Shown here: one piece after another, positions 42,554-52,481 of the stretch
Layout of the letters: each line of letters begins with the position of its first letter
Position numbering within the stretch: position 1 is the stretch's first letter
NCBI RefSeq assembly: GCF_900111135.1
Contig: NZ_FOGF01000004.1
Coordinates: 2,548 to 66,547, forward strand
DNA: 64,000 bases
DNA from: Granulicatella balaenopterae
GTDB lineage: Bacteria > Bacillota > Bacilli > Lactobacillales > Aerococcaceae
Direction: 5' to 3'
Program-made: the position numbers and the translations under genes
Notes under the pieces: generated by a model
The model's database searches: none
What the model saw: only the letters and a program-made list of their open reading frames with translations
Told to the model about the DNA's origin: nothing

Positions 42554-43285
42554 ATGAAGAGAAAAATTTATGAAATTAGTTATTTATTATTAGCGATTAT
42601 TTCGGTATTGTTTGTTTTTGATAAAGAGAATCATTATATTTGGTTTGATCGTATGATTTACGGATTGTTTTTGGGTGAATATCTAGTTTGCGTATGGAAG
42701 GCAGATAATAAGTTCCATTATATTATTAGTCATCCAATTGATTTGATTGTGGTATTGCCAATTAATAGTGTCTTTCGTATTATTCGTTTGTTGCGTGTGG
42801 TGAAGTTATTGAGGTGGAATAGTTGGTTTGCCAATCATTTCCCGAGTGTGACGACTTTACTGCAAACTAATGATGTAGGCTTGATGTTAGTCTGGTTAGT
42901 AGCGATGTTATTTATTGTGAGTATTCCGATGACGTATATTGAACCGACTATGGCTAATTATTTTGACGCTTTATGGTGGACGGTTGTGACTACGACCACG
43001 GTAGGTTATGGAGATATTGTACCACATACATTACTTGGTAAGAGTATTGGTATTTTTTTAATGGTTTTTGGTATTGGAATTGTTGGTATTTTAATTGGTA
43101 ATATTGCTAACGTATTAATGTTAAAGTCTAAAAAAGAGTTCGCTCTACCGATTGAGTCGAAAGGTTTTGAGGATTTGAACGTTGAAGCCAAGGAACGAAT
43201 TACTCGTCGGATTGAAGAGGAGATTGAATTAGAATTATATAAGCAATCAATGAAGGAAAAAGAATTAGCAAAAATAATAGAGTAG
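42554..43285 (+). CDS. Voltage-gated-type potassium channel, 243 aa
   Basis: AAAAGGGGCG precedes the ATG. There are six hydrophobic segments. The fourth is Arg-rich (SVFRIIRLLRVVKLLR), like a voltage sensor. The selectivity filter TVGYGD lies in TTTTVGYGDIVPHT between the last two helices. The cytoplasmic tail is a charged coiled coil. It resembles KvAP/KcsA-type channels that pass K+ across the plasma membrane as tetramers. No regulatory RCK domain is present. Confidence 0.9.
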   Translation: MKRKIYEISYLLLAIISVLFVFDKENHYIWFDRMIYGLFLGEYLVCVWKADNKFHYIISHPIDLIVVLPINSVFRIIRLLRVVKLLRWNSWFANHFPSVTTLLQTNDVGLMLVWLVAMLFIVSIPMTYIEPTMANYFDALWWTVVTTTTVGYGDIVPHTLLGKSIGIFLMVFGIGIVGILIGNIANVLMLKSKKEFALPIESKGFEDLNVEAKERITRRIEEEIELELYKQSMKEKELAKIIE

Positions 43286-43288
43286 TAG

Positions 43289-43327
43289 AAGTTGCTGTTT
43301 ATCATGGGATGAGCAGTAGCTTTTTTA
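43289..43327 (+). terminator. Terminator after the channel gene
   Basis: GTTGCTG and CAGTAGC form a short stem with one G-T pair and a long loop, then T6. Confidence 0.55.
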
Positions 43328-43382
43328 TGTTTATGGGACTTTTTCTATGGTATACTAAGAAGGACAATAGGGAGGCGAAAAA

Positions 43383-44291
43383 ATGGATGGAATTTTACCA
43401 ATTTGGAAAGAAAAGGGTATGACTTCTTTCGATTGTGTATTTAAATTACGAAAAATATTAAAAATGAAGAAGATTGGACATTCAGGAACACTGGATCCAG
43501 AAGTAGATGGGGTATTACCAATTTGTTTAGGAAAAGGAACTAAGGTAGTTGAGTATTTATTAGCATCAGCCAAGCAATATAAAGGTCAGATTACATTAGG
43601 TTTTGCGACGGAGACTGAGGATGCGCATGGTGATGTGATTGAGAAGACGCCGGTTAAGGAATTAATCTCTACTGAGGTGATTGATCAGGCGATGAAAGAG
43701 ATGGTTGGGGAGTTAAAGCAGATTCCACCAATGTATTCGGCTGTTAAGGTGAATGGTCGTCGTTTATATGAGTATGCGCGTAAGGGTGAAGAAGTTGAGC
43801 GTCCAGTGCGTACGGTGCAAATTTATGCATTCGATCGTACGAGTGAACCTGTTTTTGATGAGGTGAATCAGATTTTATCTTGGCATTTTGAAGTGACTTG
43901 TAGTAAGGGGACGTATATCCGTACATTGGCAGTTGATTTGGGACGTAATTTAGGTTATGCGGCTCATATGTCTCAGTTAACACGTATTAAGAGTGGGCTA
44001 TATAAGCCGGAAGATTGTATGACGATTGATGAAGTTCGTGAGGCGGTTGAAGCGGGTACGATTGAAGAGTTTATCCAGCCTGTTGAGACGGCTTTAGTAG
44101 ATTTTGATAAAATGCAGTTACCTAGTGCCGTTGAAAAGAAAGTGGCGAATGGTTCGTTATTAGAAGCAAAAGAATTGCCTTTAGGAGAATTACAGTTACC
44201 AATTGCGTTATATCAAGAGGAACGTGTTGTGGCAATTTATGATCAGCATCCAAGTAAAAAAGGAATGTTGAAGCCGATTAAAATGTTTTAA
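43383..44291 (+). CDS. truB: tRNA pseudouridine(55) synthase TruB, 302 aa
   Basis: TAGGGAGGCG precedes the ATG. The catalytic motif region is HSGTLDPEVDGVLPI (Asp about residue 39); the family norm is GTLDPLATG, so Glu-Val-Asp is a mild variant. KGTYIRTLAVDLG is the other diagnostic block. The enzyme makes pseudouridine 55 in the T arm of tRNAs. It is followed 14 bases later by ribF, a common arrangement in Firmicutes. Confidence 0.95.
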   Translation: MDGILPIWKEKGMTSFDCVFKLRKILKMKKIGHSGTLDPEVDGVLPICLGKGTKVVEYLLASAKQYKGQITLGFATETEDAHGDVIEKTPVKELISTEVIDQAMKEMVGELKQIPPMYSAVKVNGRRLYEYARKGEEVERPVRTVQIYAFDRTSEPVFDEVNQILSWHFEVTCSKGTYIRTLAVDLGRNLGYAAHMSQLTRIKSGLYKPEDCMTIDEVREAVEAGTIEEFIQPVETALVDFDKMQLPSAVEKKVANGSLLEAKELPLGELQLPIALYQEERVVAIYDQHPSKKGMLKPIKMF

Positions 44292-44305
44292 GAGGGGATG
44301 AAAAA

Positions 44306-45253
44306 ATGGAAATCATTTATTTAACACATCCATATGATAAAAATGAGATTCCATCAGATGATGTTGTGTTGGCATTAGGTTTTTTTGATGGTTTGCATAA
44401 GGCTCATCAAAAGGTGATTCAAACAGCGAAAAGGATTGCTAAAAGTCAAGGTAAAAAGCTAGCGGTGATGTCATTTGATCGTCATCCAAGTGTGTTGTTT
44501 TCTAATAAGGCGGAAGGTGAGTATACGTATATTTCACCTTTAGAGCGTAAGATTGAATTATTAGAAATGATGGATATTGATTATTTTTATGTGGTAACGT
44601 TTAATCATGATTTTGCAAGCTTAAATCCGCAAGAATTTGTTGATGAGTATATCGTTTGTTTGCATGCGAGTGTGGTGGTGGCTGGATTTGATTATACATA
44701 TGGTCGTCCAGATATTGCGAATATGGATTGTTTGGACTATTATGGTAAGAATCGTTTTGATATTGTGATGGTACCAGAACAGCGTAATCTTCATGGTAAG
44801 ATTGGTTCGACTTCAGTGCGCAAGGCTTTAGTCGAGGGAGAAGTATCTTATGCGGAGGAATTATTAGGTTATCACTATCAAATAAGTGGGGTTGTCGAGC
44901 ATGGTTTTGGTCGTGGGAGTGCCTTATTAGGATATCCGACTGCTAATACGGCGGTTCAACCAGATGTCTTAGTGCCTAAGCAAGGAGTCTATGTGACGCG
45001 TGTGAAGGTGCGTGGTGAGTGGTACAAAGCGATGACGTCGATTGGATTGAATCCAACTTTTAATGATGTTAGAGAACCGGTCATTGAGGTTCATATTTTA
45101 GATTTTAATCAAGATATTTATGGAGATAAGATTACAATTGAGTGGCGTAAGTATTTGCGTCCGGAATTGAAGTTCGAGACAATTAATCAGTTAATTCGTC
45201 AACTTAAAACTGATGAGGAAGATACGCGAATGTATTTTTCTGAAAAACAATAA
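44306..45253 (+). CDS. ribF: Bifunctional riboflavin kinase/FAD synthetase RibF, 315 aa
   Basis: AGAGGGGATG precedes the ATG. The N-terminal nucleotidyl transferase domain has ALGFFDGLHKAHQ (GxFDGxH type) and the GSTSVRKAL block. The C-terminal flavokinase domain has GRGSALLGYPTANT and IEVHILDFNQDIYG. It converts riboflavin to FMN and FAD. It forms an operon with truB and hemW. Confidence 0.95.
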   Translation: MEIIYLTHPYDKNEIPSDDVVLALGFFDGLHKAHQKVIQTAKRIAKSQGKKLAVMSFDRHPSVLFSNKAEGEYTYISPLERKIELLEMMDIDYFYVVTFNHDFASLNPQEFVDEYIVCLHASVVVAGFDYTYGRPDIANMDCLDYYGKNRFDIVMVPEQRNLHGKIGSTSVRKALVEGEVSYAEELLGYHYQISGVVEHGFGRGSALLGYPTANTAVQPDVLVPKQGVYVTRVKVRGEWYKAMTSIGLNPTFNDVREPVIEVHILDFNQDIYGDKITIEWRKYLRPELKFETINQLIRQLKTDEEDTRMYFSEKQ

Positions 45254-45269
45254 TTAAAAGGGAGATTTT

Positions 45270-46442
45270 ATGAGTCAATTTTTAAAAAAAGAAGTGCATT
45301 CTGATGTGAAGACGTCAGCTTATATTCATATCCCTTTTTGTTCGCATATTTGTTATTATTGTGATTTTAATAAGGTGTTTATTGAGGGGCAACCAGTTGA
45401 TGAATATGTTGATTTGTTGATAGAGGAGATGAAGATTGCTAGTCAACAGCAAGAAATTCCATTATTAGAGACGTTATATATTGGTGGTGGTACGCCGTCG
45501 ACTTTATCCTTAAAGCAGATGGAGCGGTTATTAGAAGGGATTCATCAGTATATTCCTTTGCGTCCGGATAATGAGTTCTCGATTGAATTGAATCCAGATG
45601 ATGGTTCGATTGAAAAGTTAGCTTTATTGAAGGATTATGGTGTGAATCGGATTAGTATGGGTGTTCAGACATTTCATGATGATTTACTAAAAGCGATTGG
45701 ACGTAAACATCGTAAGGAGACGGTCTACAAAACGGTGGATGCTGCAAAGGCGGCTGGATTTGAGAATATTAGTATTGATTTGATTTTTCGTTTGCCAAAA
45801 CAGACGATTGCTGATTTTGAAGAGACTTTACGATATGCTTTGGAATTGGATTTGCCTCATTATTCGATTTATTCATTAATTTTGGAACATAAGACGGTCT
45901 TTTATAATTTGATGCGTCAAGGGAAGTTACCTTTGCCAACGCAAGATGAAGAAGCGGAAATGTTTCAGATGGCGATGGATACAATGGAGCAGTCAAATCA
46001 TAAGCATTATGAGATTAGTAATTATGCTAAGCCTGGTTTTGAGTCGCGTCATAATTTGCATTATTGGAATGCCGATGAATATTATGGCTTTGGTGCGGGG
46101 GCTCATGGTTATGTTCGTGGTGAACGCTACCAGAATAAAGGACCAATTCAACATTATTTGGAGCCGTTGAGACAAGGGAAGTTGCCGATTTTACAGAGTC
46201 AACCTTTAACGCGTCAGGCTAAGATTGAGGAGTTTATGTTCTTAGGGTTGCGCAAGATGTCTGGTGTTAGCTATCGGGAATTTAAGTATCGTTTCAATTG
46301 TTCAATGATGAGTATTTATCAAGATGTGATATTGGATTTAGAAGAACAAGGATTAATTATAAAAGATGATGAAGGGATTCGCTTGTCGCAAAAAGGAAAA
46401 TTTTTGGGTAATAATGTATTTCAGTCATTTTTATTATCTTAA
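45270..46442 (+). CDS. hemW: Radical SAM protein HemW-type (coproporphyrinogen oxidase-like), 390 aa
   Basis: AAAAGGGAG precedes the ATG. The radical SAM cluster motif is CSHICYYC (CxxxCxxC) in HIPFCSHICYYCDFN, and YIGGGTPS follows. The extra N-terminal residues of true HemN are absent. HemW-group proteins bind and deliver heme rather than oxidise coproporphyrinogen; that role is inferred from the family. It is third in the truB-ribF-hemW run, 16 bases after ribF. Confidence 0.88.
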   Translation: MSQFLKKEVHSDVKTSAYIHIPFCSHICYYCDFNKVFIEGQPVDEYVDLLIEEMKIASQQQEIPLLETLYIGGGTPSTLSLKQMERLLEGIHQYIPLRPDNEFSIELNPDDGSIEKLALLKDYGVNRISMGVQTFHDDLLKAIGRKHRKETVYKTVDAAKAAGFENISIDLIFRLPKQTIADFEETLRYALELDLPHYSIYSLILEHKTVFYNLMRQGKLPLPTQDEEAEMFQMAMDTMEQSNHKHYEISNYAKPGFESRHNLHYWNADEYYGFGAGAHGYVRGERYQNKGPIQHYLEPLRQGKLPILQSQPLTRQAKIEEFMFLGLRKMSGVSYREFKYRFNCSMMSIYQDVILDLEEQGLIIKDDEGIRLSQKGKFLGNNVFQSFLLS

Positions 46443-46568
46443 TGACAGTGGGGGAAGCAGTTGTTTTCGCCACTTTTATTAGTTAATAAGCAAATTTTTT
46501 GGTGAATATAAAGGGATTTGTTAAAATGAAATAAAAATAGAGGGTTTAAGATTATGAGGAGGATGGAA

Positions 46569-48188
46569 ATGAAGAATTTTAAAAAGTTTACAATGGCGAC
46601 GTTAGTATTAGGGAGTTTGGGATTAACAGCATGTTCAACAACAACGCCAACTAATACTGCGAGTAATAGTATTAAGATGACTACATTTGGTGAATTAACG
46701 ACTTTGGATAGTGTTGATTATAATGATGTGCCGACATCTGATATGATTGGGCAAGTATTTGAGGGTTTGTATCGTGTGGCTCCTAATAATAAGATTGAAT
46801 TAGGGATGGCTGCAAGCGAACCCGTGATTAGTGAAGATGGTTTAGTTTATACATTTACTTTAAAAGATAATGTTAAATGGTCAAATGGCCAACCGGTTAC
46901 AGCGCCGGATTTTGTCTATACTTATCGTAAACTAGTTGACCCAGCAGAAGCTAAAGGTATTCAATCAGCAGAAGTCTTTAAAAATGCTAGTAAGATTGCT
47001 AAAGGCGAATTACCAGTGGAAGAATTAGGTGTAAAAGCAATTGATAATCAAACTTTGGAGATTACTTTAGAATATCCTGCTCCTTATCTACCTAAATTAT
47101 TAACAGGAACACGTTTTTTACCACAATCAGTTGAATTTGCTAGTGCAGAAGGGGCAAATTATGGTACAAGCGCTAATGATATTGTTAGTAACGGTCCTTA
47201 TTTATTAAAAGGGTGGAATGGTTCAGAAGTAGAATGGCAATTAGTTAAGAATCCTGATTATTGGGATAGCGCTAATGTGTCAATGGATGAAATTACGGTT
47301 AATGTCTCAAAAGAGGTAGCAACCTCAACAACTTTATTCGATGCAGGTGAAGTACAATATACGGCTATTAGTGATAATTTTGTCGATCAATATAAGAGTC
47401 GTCCAGAGTTCCATACGCAACCTAAAGCGATGACGGGTTATATGAGCTTTAATGTTTTGCGTGAGGTGACTGGTAATGTTCATTTCCGCCGTGCTATTGC
47501 TATGGCGTATGATAAAGAAGCTTTGGTAACAAATGTGATGAAGGATGGATCAACAGTCTTAAATGGGATTGTTCCTGCTAATTTTGGTTTTAATGATGAT
47601 AGTGGTGAAGATTTTCGTGATGCTAGTGGGGATGTATTAGCTTATGATGTTGTAAAAGCTCAAGCAGAATGGGAACTAGCGAAAAAGGATTTAGACGTGG
47701 ATAGTGTGGAAGTGACATTATTAACTTCTGATACTGGTACTTCTAAATTAGTTGGTGAATACTTACAAGCGCAAATTCAACAAAATTTACCAGGTGTAAC
47801 ATTAAATATTAAATCTGTTCCACTAAAAAATCGTTTAGAATTAGAAAAACAAGATGATTTTGATATTTTCTATGGTACTTGGACACCTGATTATCAAGAT
47901 CCAATGAACTTTTTAGAACAATATACCACAACAGGCGGTATTAACTTTGCAAATTATAGTAATGCGAATTATGATACTTTGATTACAGATATTCAAACAA
48001 ACTTAGCAACTGATGCTGAAAAACGTTTTGAAAAAATGATTGAAGCAGAGCATATATTAGCAGAAGATGCGATTGTAGCACCGATTTATCAAGGAGCACA
48101 AAGTTATTTATTAGCTCCAAATGTTAAAGGCTTACTAGTAACTCCATTTGGTCGTTCTGTAGATTTGCGTTTAGTGACAGTACAATAA
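46569..48188 (+). CDS. oppA: Oligopeptide-binding lipoprotein (OppA family), 539 aa
   Basis: ATG 46569 is chosen, six bases from AGGAGG (46557-46562); in-frame ATGs at 46554 and 46563 overlap that site. The lipoprotein signal ends in LGLTACS (lipobox LTAC). The mature part is a full SBP_bac_5 domain (LKDNVKWSNGQPVTAPDFVYTY split as NVKWSNGQPVTAPDF; TGYMSFNVLREVTGN). It binds peptides at the cell surface for an ABC importer. The permease and ATPase genes are not adjacent, so it is an orphan receptor copy or a signalling one. Confidence 0.92.
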   Translation: MKNFKKFTMATLVLGSLGLTACSTTTPTNTASNSIKMTTFGELTTLDSVDYNDVPTSDMIGQVFEGLYRVAPNNKIELGMAASEPVISEDGLVYTFTLKDNVKWSNGQPVTAPDFVYTYRKLVDPAEAKGIQSAEVFKNASKIAKGELPVEELGVKAIDNQTLEITLEYPAPYLPKLLTGTRFLPQSVEFASAEGANYGTSANDIVSNGPYLLKGWNGSEVEWQLVKNPDYWDSANVSMDEITVNVSKEVATSTTLFDAGEVQYTAISDNFVDQYKSRPEFHTQPKAMTGYMSFNVLREVTGNVHFRRAIAMAYDKEALVTNVMKDGSTVLNGIVPANFGFNDDSGEDFRDASGDVLAYDVVKAQAEWELAKKDLDVDSVEVTLLTSDTGTSKLVGEYLQAQIQQNLPGVTLNIKSVPLKNRLELEKQDDFDIFYGTWTPDYQDPMNFLEQYTTTGGINFANYSNANYDTLITDIQTNLATDAEKRFEKMIEAEHILAEDAIVAPIYQGAQSYLLAPNVKGLLVTPFGRSVDLRLVTVQ

Positions 48189-48190
48189 TA

Positions 48191-48227
48191 AAAAATACTC
48201 ACACTGAGATACGGTGTGAGTATTTTT
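48191..48227 (+). terminator. Terminator after oppA
   Basis: AAATACTCACAC and GTGTGAGTATTT form a 12-bp perfect stem, then T. Confidence 0.92.
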
Positions 48228-48269
48228 AATGCTAAATGATGTTTAAAAACAATTCTTTATAGCCGTCAT

Positions 48270-48854
48270 TTATTTTTTTAGTTCTTTACGATGGAATTCC
48301 CATTGCATATGAGAATAATGGTGAGTAGCTAGTTTACGTTCACTATGATGTCTAAAGCCTAATGCTTGATATAACTTATTGGCTTTTGAATTATTAATAT
48401 CACAGTTTAACCCAATAATATGTTCACCAGATTGTTGGGCTAATTCTTGTGTGGCGTGAATTAAGCGACTACCAATCCCACGTCCACGGAATTCTGGATG
48501 GACCACTAAACTATCTAAATACCATTCACCGGCGAAAGTCTCGCTATCTTCAAAGAATGGCTTAGTAGTGTGTAAATTGTATTTTTGATAAAGATTGGTA
48601 AAAGGTAAATCAATTTTTGGTTCGACTTTTCCTGGATAACCATAGACAGCCCCGGCGATTTTACCATCTTGTTCACAGACTAAACAATTTTTTAGACTGT
48701 AACGGAATGAATCATCCAACATCGCTTCAAACATCATGCGTTGGAAAGTATGGTCATCAACTTCATTTAAGAATGGTAATTCCATATCTTTTAAGATAAT
48801 CATAATTAAAGGAAGTAGTTGATCTAATTCATCTTGTTTTGGTTTTCTAATCAT
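48270..48854 (-). CDS. GNAT-family N-acetyltransferase, 194 aa
   Basis: AAAGGAGAATCTGC precedes the ATG on the minus strand. The acetyl-CoA-binding motif is clear: HPEFRGRGIGSRLI (residues ~118-131). The NSKANKLYQALGF motif follows, as in family members. Substrate is unknown. It is a single-gene transcript opposite in direction to its neighbours. Confidence 0.9.
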   Translation of the reverse strand: MIRKPKQDELDQLLPLIMIILKDMELPFLNEVDDHTFQRMMFEAMLDDSFRYSLKNCLVCEQDGKIAGAVYGYPGKVEPKIDLPFTNLYQKYNLHTTKPFFEDSETFAGEWYLDSLVVHPEFRGRGIGSRLIHATQELAQQSGEHIIGLNCDINNSKANKLYQALGFRHHSERKLATHHYSHMQWEFHRKELKK

Positions 48855-49105
48855 GCAGATTCTCCTTTTGTTAATAATATATACTGTAAAATATTGGTTG
48901 TTATATCGAATTTTAAAGGATAAATAATTATCTTATTCGATGAGCTTATATATAATTTTACTAGCTTAATACTGGTTTAGCAAGTATTCGGCTATGGATG
49001 AGGAAAAAATCAGTCTAAGGTAGTAGAGATAGAGGGGAATTATTTGACGGAAAGCTTTATAAAAAGGTATGCTTAAGTTACCATATAATCTAGGAGGAAT
49101 GAAGA

Positions 49106-49285
49106 ATGCCATTTGTACATGTTGAGATGTTAGAAGGTCGTACTAGAGAACAAAAAGAGAATTTAGTTAAGGATATTACTGAAGTGGTCGCTAAAAATAC
49201 TGGTGCACCAACTGATGCAGTCCATGTGATTATTACGGATTTAAAGCCTGAAAATTTAGGTCAAAAAGGTAAGCTAAGAGGATAA
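49106..49285 (+). CDS. 4-oxalocrotonate tautomerase-like protein, 59 aa
   Basis: TAGGAGGAATGAAG precedes the ATG. The product begins MPFVHVEMLEGRTREQ; Pro2 becomes the N-terminal catalytic base once Met is removed. The rest (TGAPTDAVHVIITDLKPENLG) is typical of the DmpI/XylH-type small tautomerases, usually 60-65 aa. The physiological substrate in lactic bacteria is unknown. A promoter-like TTGACG ... TATGCT pair lies at about 49043-49072, and a bidirectional terminator follows. Confidence 0.9.
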   Translation: MPFVHVEMLEGRTREQKENLVKDITEVVAKNTGAPTDAVHVIITDLKPENLGQKGKLRG

Positions 49286-49286
49286 T

Positions 49287-49333
49287 AAAAAGCTGAAGCA
49301 TTAGTCATAAAGATTAGTACTTCAGCTTTTTTT
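49287..49333. terminator. Bidirectional terminator
   Basis: AAAAGCTGAAG (49288-49298) pairs with CTTCAGCTTTT (49320-49330). It serves the tautomerase gene and the converging Wzy-type gene. Confidence 0.88.
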
Positions 49334-50540
49334 ATGTTGTTTTCTTTTTACGGTAAGGTATTTCTTCGTTATATTGAACCCACATTGGCATAGTTGTAAT
49401 AACTAGTAAGAAGATGAATCCTGTTTGAATCCAAAAAATGGCTAAGTCGACAACTCCATGAACAGCTACTACCACAAAGAAAGACAAGATTAACCCGACG
49501 ATGGGACGTTTAATCATGGTGCGGCTTAAGGTTAAGAATTGTTGGAATAAGCTATAACATGAGACTAGTAAGATGGATACGCCAATATAACCATAACTTA
49601 ATAAAGTATCAATATATAAGCTATGAGCATGCTCGTGATAGGGCGCATTGACAATCGGATATTCATGCATATAGGTTAATGGACCTTGACCAAGTAAGCC
49701 ATTTAGGCGAATCATTTCAACGGCTGATTGCCAAATAGATACGCGTACATCAAGAGAATCTTCAACATGAACCATGCGCATTCCTAAGTTGGATGAGAAT
49801 AAGAGCCATATAGCAAAACTAAAGAAGGCTACGCTAATCCAAAAAGCATGTGAGTTTTTAATGGTTGTAAATAAATAGATAATTGCCCCACAGATAATAG
49901 CTGGAAAAGCAGAACGATTTTGCGTTAAATTTAATGCAACAGCATTGGCAATAATTCCTACAGTTGAGATGATTTTCCAACGTACTGAATGAGTAACATA
50001 GATAAAGTAAAAACACAGCATAATGATAAAGCAACAAAATAGTCCATAATAATTTGGATTAAAGAATGTTACTTCGGCACGATTTTCATGTAGTCTTTGC
50101 ATAGCTGGTGAAATAAAGCTATAGTCGAATTTTTGAACAATTTGATAATGTTCTAAAAAGGCAAATCCAACTGCTAAAAAGCTTAGCATCACAAATGTTT
50201 GTAATATCGTATGAAATAATTCAGGTGATATTATCTCTTGGTAATAGCGGAAAAATATAAAGAATAGCATCATTAAAATGGTTACAACTAAACCAATCCA
50301 ATTAGTAGCTATGATAGATATGATTGCGCTATAAATAATAAACCCTAATAAGAAGGGGGCTTTGTATAAATGGTAAATAATTGGCGTAAGTTTACCCGTT
50401 AATAATAAAACTAAAAAATATAGAAAGAATATCATTAAAAACAGATAAAATGGTAAGAATATCGAAATCGATATAAAATAGATAGCCAATTCTTCGTTGG
50501 AAAAGCTTCGTATGCGATCCAACATTGTTATTTTTTTCAT
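49332..50540 (-). CDS. O-antigen ligase/polymerase-like (Wzy_C) membrane protein, 402 aa
   Basis: GAGGAGTTCCT precedes the ATG. Ten or more hydrophobic segments surround a large outer loop. The conserved region LLGQGPLTYMHEYP and YHEHAHSLYIDTLLSYGYIG is the typical Wzy_C/WaaL pattern with the paired His-x-His. Such proteins polymerise or ligate cell-surface glycans at the outer face of the membrane. No other glycan genes are adjacent apart from phosphocholine genes 4 kb away. Confidence 0.85.
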   Translation of the reverse strand: MKKITMLDRIRSFSNEELAIYFISISIFLPFYLFLMIFFLYFLVLLLTGKLTPIIYHLYKAPFLLGFIIYSAIISIIATNWIGLVVTILMMLFFIFFRYYQEIISPELFHTILQTFVMLSFLAVGFAFLEHYQIVQKFDYSFISPAMQRLHENRAEVTFFNPNYYGLFCCFIIMLCFYFIYVTHSVRWKIISTVGIIANAVALNLTQNRSAFPAIICGAIIYLFTTIKNSHAFWISVAFFSFAIWLLFSSNLGMRMVHVEDSLDVRVSIWQSAVEMIRLNGLLGQGPLTYMHEYPIVNAPYHEHAHSLYIDTLLSYGYIGVSILLVSCYSLFQQFLTLSRTMIKRPIVGLILSFFVVVAVHGVVDLAIFWIQTGFIFLLVITTMPMWVQYNEEIPYRKKKTT

Positions 50541-50741
50541 AGGAACTCCTCAAATCATTATAGTATCCCAGTAATTCTGGGAAATCTTTATTCATTATAC
50601 AGTATCAAAGCGCAATTGAAAAGAGTTAGCATATTCTTAGTAGTAATAGTTGGTGGATAGTTCACAGTAAATAGATTTATGATAAAATAATATAAGGATA
50701 GTTCAACTATTCTAATAGTTAGTGAAGTAAGGGGTTTGTAA

Positions 50742-51332
50742 ATGAGTTTAGAAGTGAGTCATAAAGACCAAGAGATATCTTTGGTACGAATTTTTAAGGA
50801 AAGTTTTTATATAAGCGCCTTTACATTTGGTGGTGGCTATGTGATGTTACCATTGATGCGTAATCGTTTTGTAGAGCAATTACATTGGATAGATGAAGAA
50901 GAAATGATGGATTTATTTGCAATTGCGCAAACGGCTCCAGGGGCAATGGCTGTGAATGCAGCGATTTTAATTGGATATCGGTTGAAAGGGTTGAAAGGTA
51001 CTGTGGCTGCAATTGTAGCTACAGTCTTGCCGCCTTTAGTAATTATGACTTTGGTGTCATATTTTTACATTGCTTTTAGTCAAAATGTGATTATTGCCGC
51101 TGCTTTGCGTGGAATGCAGGCGGGAGTAGCAGCAATTATTGTCGATGTTGTGATTCGAATGGCGATGGATATTTTTAAGAAAAAATGGCTACCAGCGATA
51201 ATTATTATGTTTGCCTCGTTTGTTGCGGTATATGTCTTTAAAGTGAATATTGCGATGGTGTTAATCTGTTCTAGTATATTAGGTTTAACATCAGAAAAGG
51301 TATGGCCTAAGAAAGAGGTGGATAATAAATGA
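50742..51332 (+). CDS. chrA: Chromate transporter family, half protein 1, 196 aa
   Basis: AAGGGGTTTGTAA precedes the ATG. The CHR motif is FTFGGGYVMLPLM near the start, and AQTAPGAMAVNAAILIGY follows. It has about five hydrophobic segments. This is a short-chain CHR protein that must pair with the next gene product. Family members export chromate or transport related anions; the actual substrate is unproven. Its stop overlaps the next start by four bases. Confidence 0.9.
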   Translation: MSLEVSHKDQEISLVRIFKESFYISAFTFGGGYVMLPLMRNRFVEQLHWIDEEEMMDLFAIAQTAPGAMAVNAAILIGYRLKGLKGTVAAIVATVLPPLVIMTLVSYFYIAFSQNVIIAAALRGMQAGVAAIIVDVVIRMAMDIFKKKWLPAIIIMFASFVAVYVFKVNIAMVLICSSILGLTSEKVWPKKEVDNK

Positions 51333-51886
51333 TTGCATTATGGGAATTATTTTTTAGTTATTTTAAGATAGGTATCTTTACATTTGGTGGTGGCTATGCA
51401 GCACTACCATTAATTCAAGAGGAAATCGTCCAAAATCGTGGCTGGATTACCATTCAAGAATTCAGTGATTTATTAACGATTTCTCAGATGACACCTGGTC
51501 CAATTGCCATTAATGCAGCTACCTTTGTGGGAGCGAAAGTGGCGGGTTTTCCAGGAGCAGTAATTGCGACATTAGGTTCGATTACGCCATCTTTGATGAT
51601 TGTATTAACACTAGCTTATTTATATTATAAGTATAAAAATTTAACGGAAGTCCAATCGGTATTAAATTCACTCCATCCATCTATTGTAGCTTTTATTGCC
51701 TCAGCAGGTGTTACTTTAGTATTAGCTGCGACTTTCCCAGCTGATTTAAAAGGGGGAGTGGATATGTTTGCGGTCGTAGTGATGGCAATAGGTGTCTATA
51801 TATTAAGAAAATATAAAATAGACCCGATTAAATATATGGTATTTTCTGGTATTTTAGGAGTGCTTTATTATGGCGTTTTTGTGTAG
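51329..51886 (+). CDS. chrA: Chromate transporter family, half protein 2, 185 aa
   Basis: It starts within the stop of its partner (ATGA), with AAAGAGGTGG upstream. It repeats the family motif (FTFGGGYAALPLI, SQMTPGPIAINAATFVG). The two halves correspond to the N- and C-halves of long CHR proteins, likely forming a heterodimer with antiparallel topology. The next gene begins 13 bases on, so the small papain-like protein may share the transcript. Confidence 0.9.
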   Translation: MIALWELFFSYFKIGIFTFGGGYAALPLIQEEIVQNRGWITIQEFSDLLTISQMTPGPIAINAATFVGAKVAGFPGAVIATLGSITPSLMIVLTLAYLYYKYKNLTEVQSVLNSLHPSIVAFIASAGVTLVLAATFPADLKGGVDMFAVVVMAIGVYILRKYKIDPIKYMVFSGILGVLYYGVFV

Positions 51887-51898
51887 TGAGGTGGTATT

Positions 51899-52471
51899 AT
51901 GAAGATAATTAAAAGACATCCATTACCTAGCGAGGAATTAGAGTGGATTGGTATTAATGAAGATTACTTTAAATGTTATCAATCTTATATTAATCGAGAA
52001 GCTCCAGGCTATTGTGGTAGTTACTCTGCCGCTGCTTTGACACATTATATTTTAAAAAATATTGAGCATTTGGAAGAAGTTTCAATGGAAAAGCTATTGC
52101 AGACATATCGCTTAATGATGGAAGATGTCTTATTATATCCTGGTACTTATTTATGGGATATTGCGCGTGGTTTGAAGGAAGTATTGGTAAAGGGATTTGG
52201 TTATCAGATTAAGTCGCATATTTTTTGTGAAAAAGTAGTGGTTGAACAATTGAGTAAAAAAGATCCTTTACCTGTTATTGTTGGTACGGTGGCTGTTTTA
52301 GGAAGTCCTTACCAGAATCATTGGGTAGTGGCTTATGCATATGCCAAGGACTCAAGTGGTAAGTTATGGTTTAAGATTTATGATAATCATGGACATTATA
52401 AAGCGATTATACCAGCAATTCAAACATTGCGTTGTTGTTATGTCGAGAAGTCAAGTATGGATAAAGGATAG
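51899..52471 (+). CDS. Papain-like (C39-type fold) protein of unknown role, 190 aa
   Basis: GTGAGGTGG precedes the ATG. A Cys-His-Asn/Asp set in the expected order is visible: [15 protein letters not shown] (Cys about residue 39), [10 protein letters not shown] (His about 141) and YDNHG. This fits a papain/C39-like cysteine peptidase fold. There is no signal peptide, so action would be cytoplasmic. Its role between the chromate transporter and glutathione reductase genes is unclear. Confidence 0.68.
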   Translation: MKIIKRHPLPSEELEWIGINEDYFKCYQSYINREAPGYCGSYSAAALTHYILKNIEHLEEVSMEKLLQTYRLMMEDVLLYPGTYLWDIARGLKEVLVKGFGYQIKSHIFCEKVVVEQLSKKDPLPVIVGTVAVLGSPYQNHWVVAYAYAKDSSGKLWFKIYDNHGHYKAIIPAIQTLRCCYVEKSSMDKG

Positions 52472-52481
52472 GGGGATAATG

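Noticed and set aside
52335..52481. N-terminal extension of glutathione reductase
   Set aside because: It overlaps the preceding gene in another frame. The FAD motif starts right after ATG 52482.
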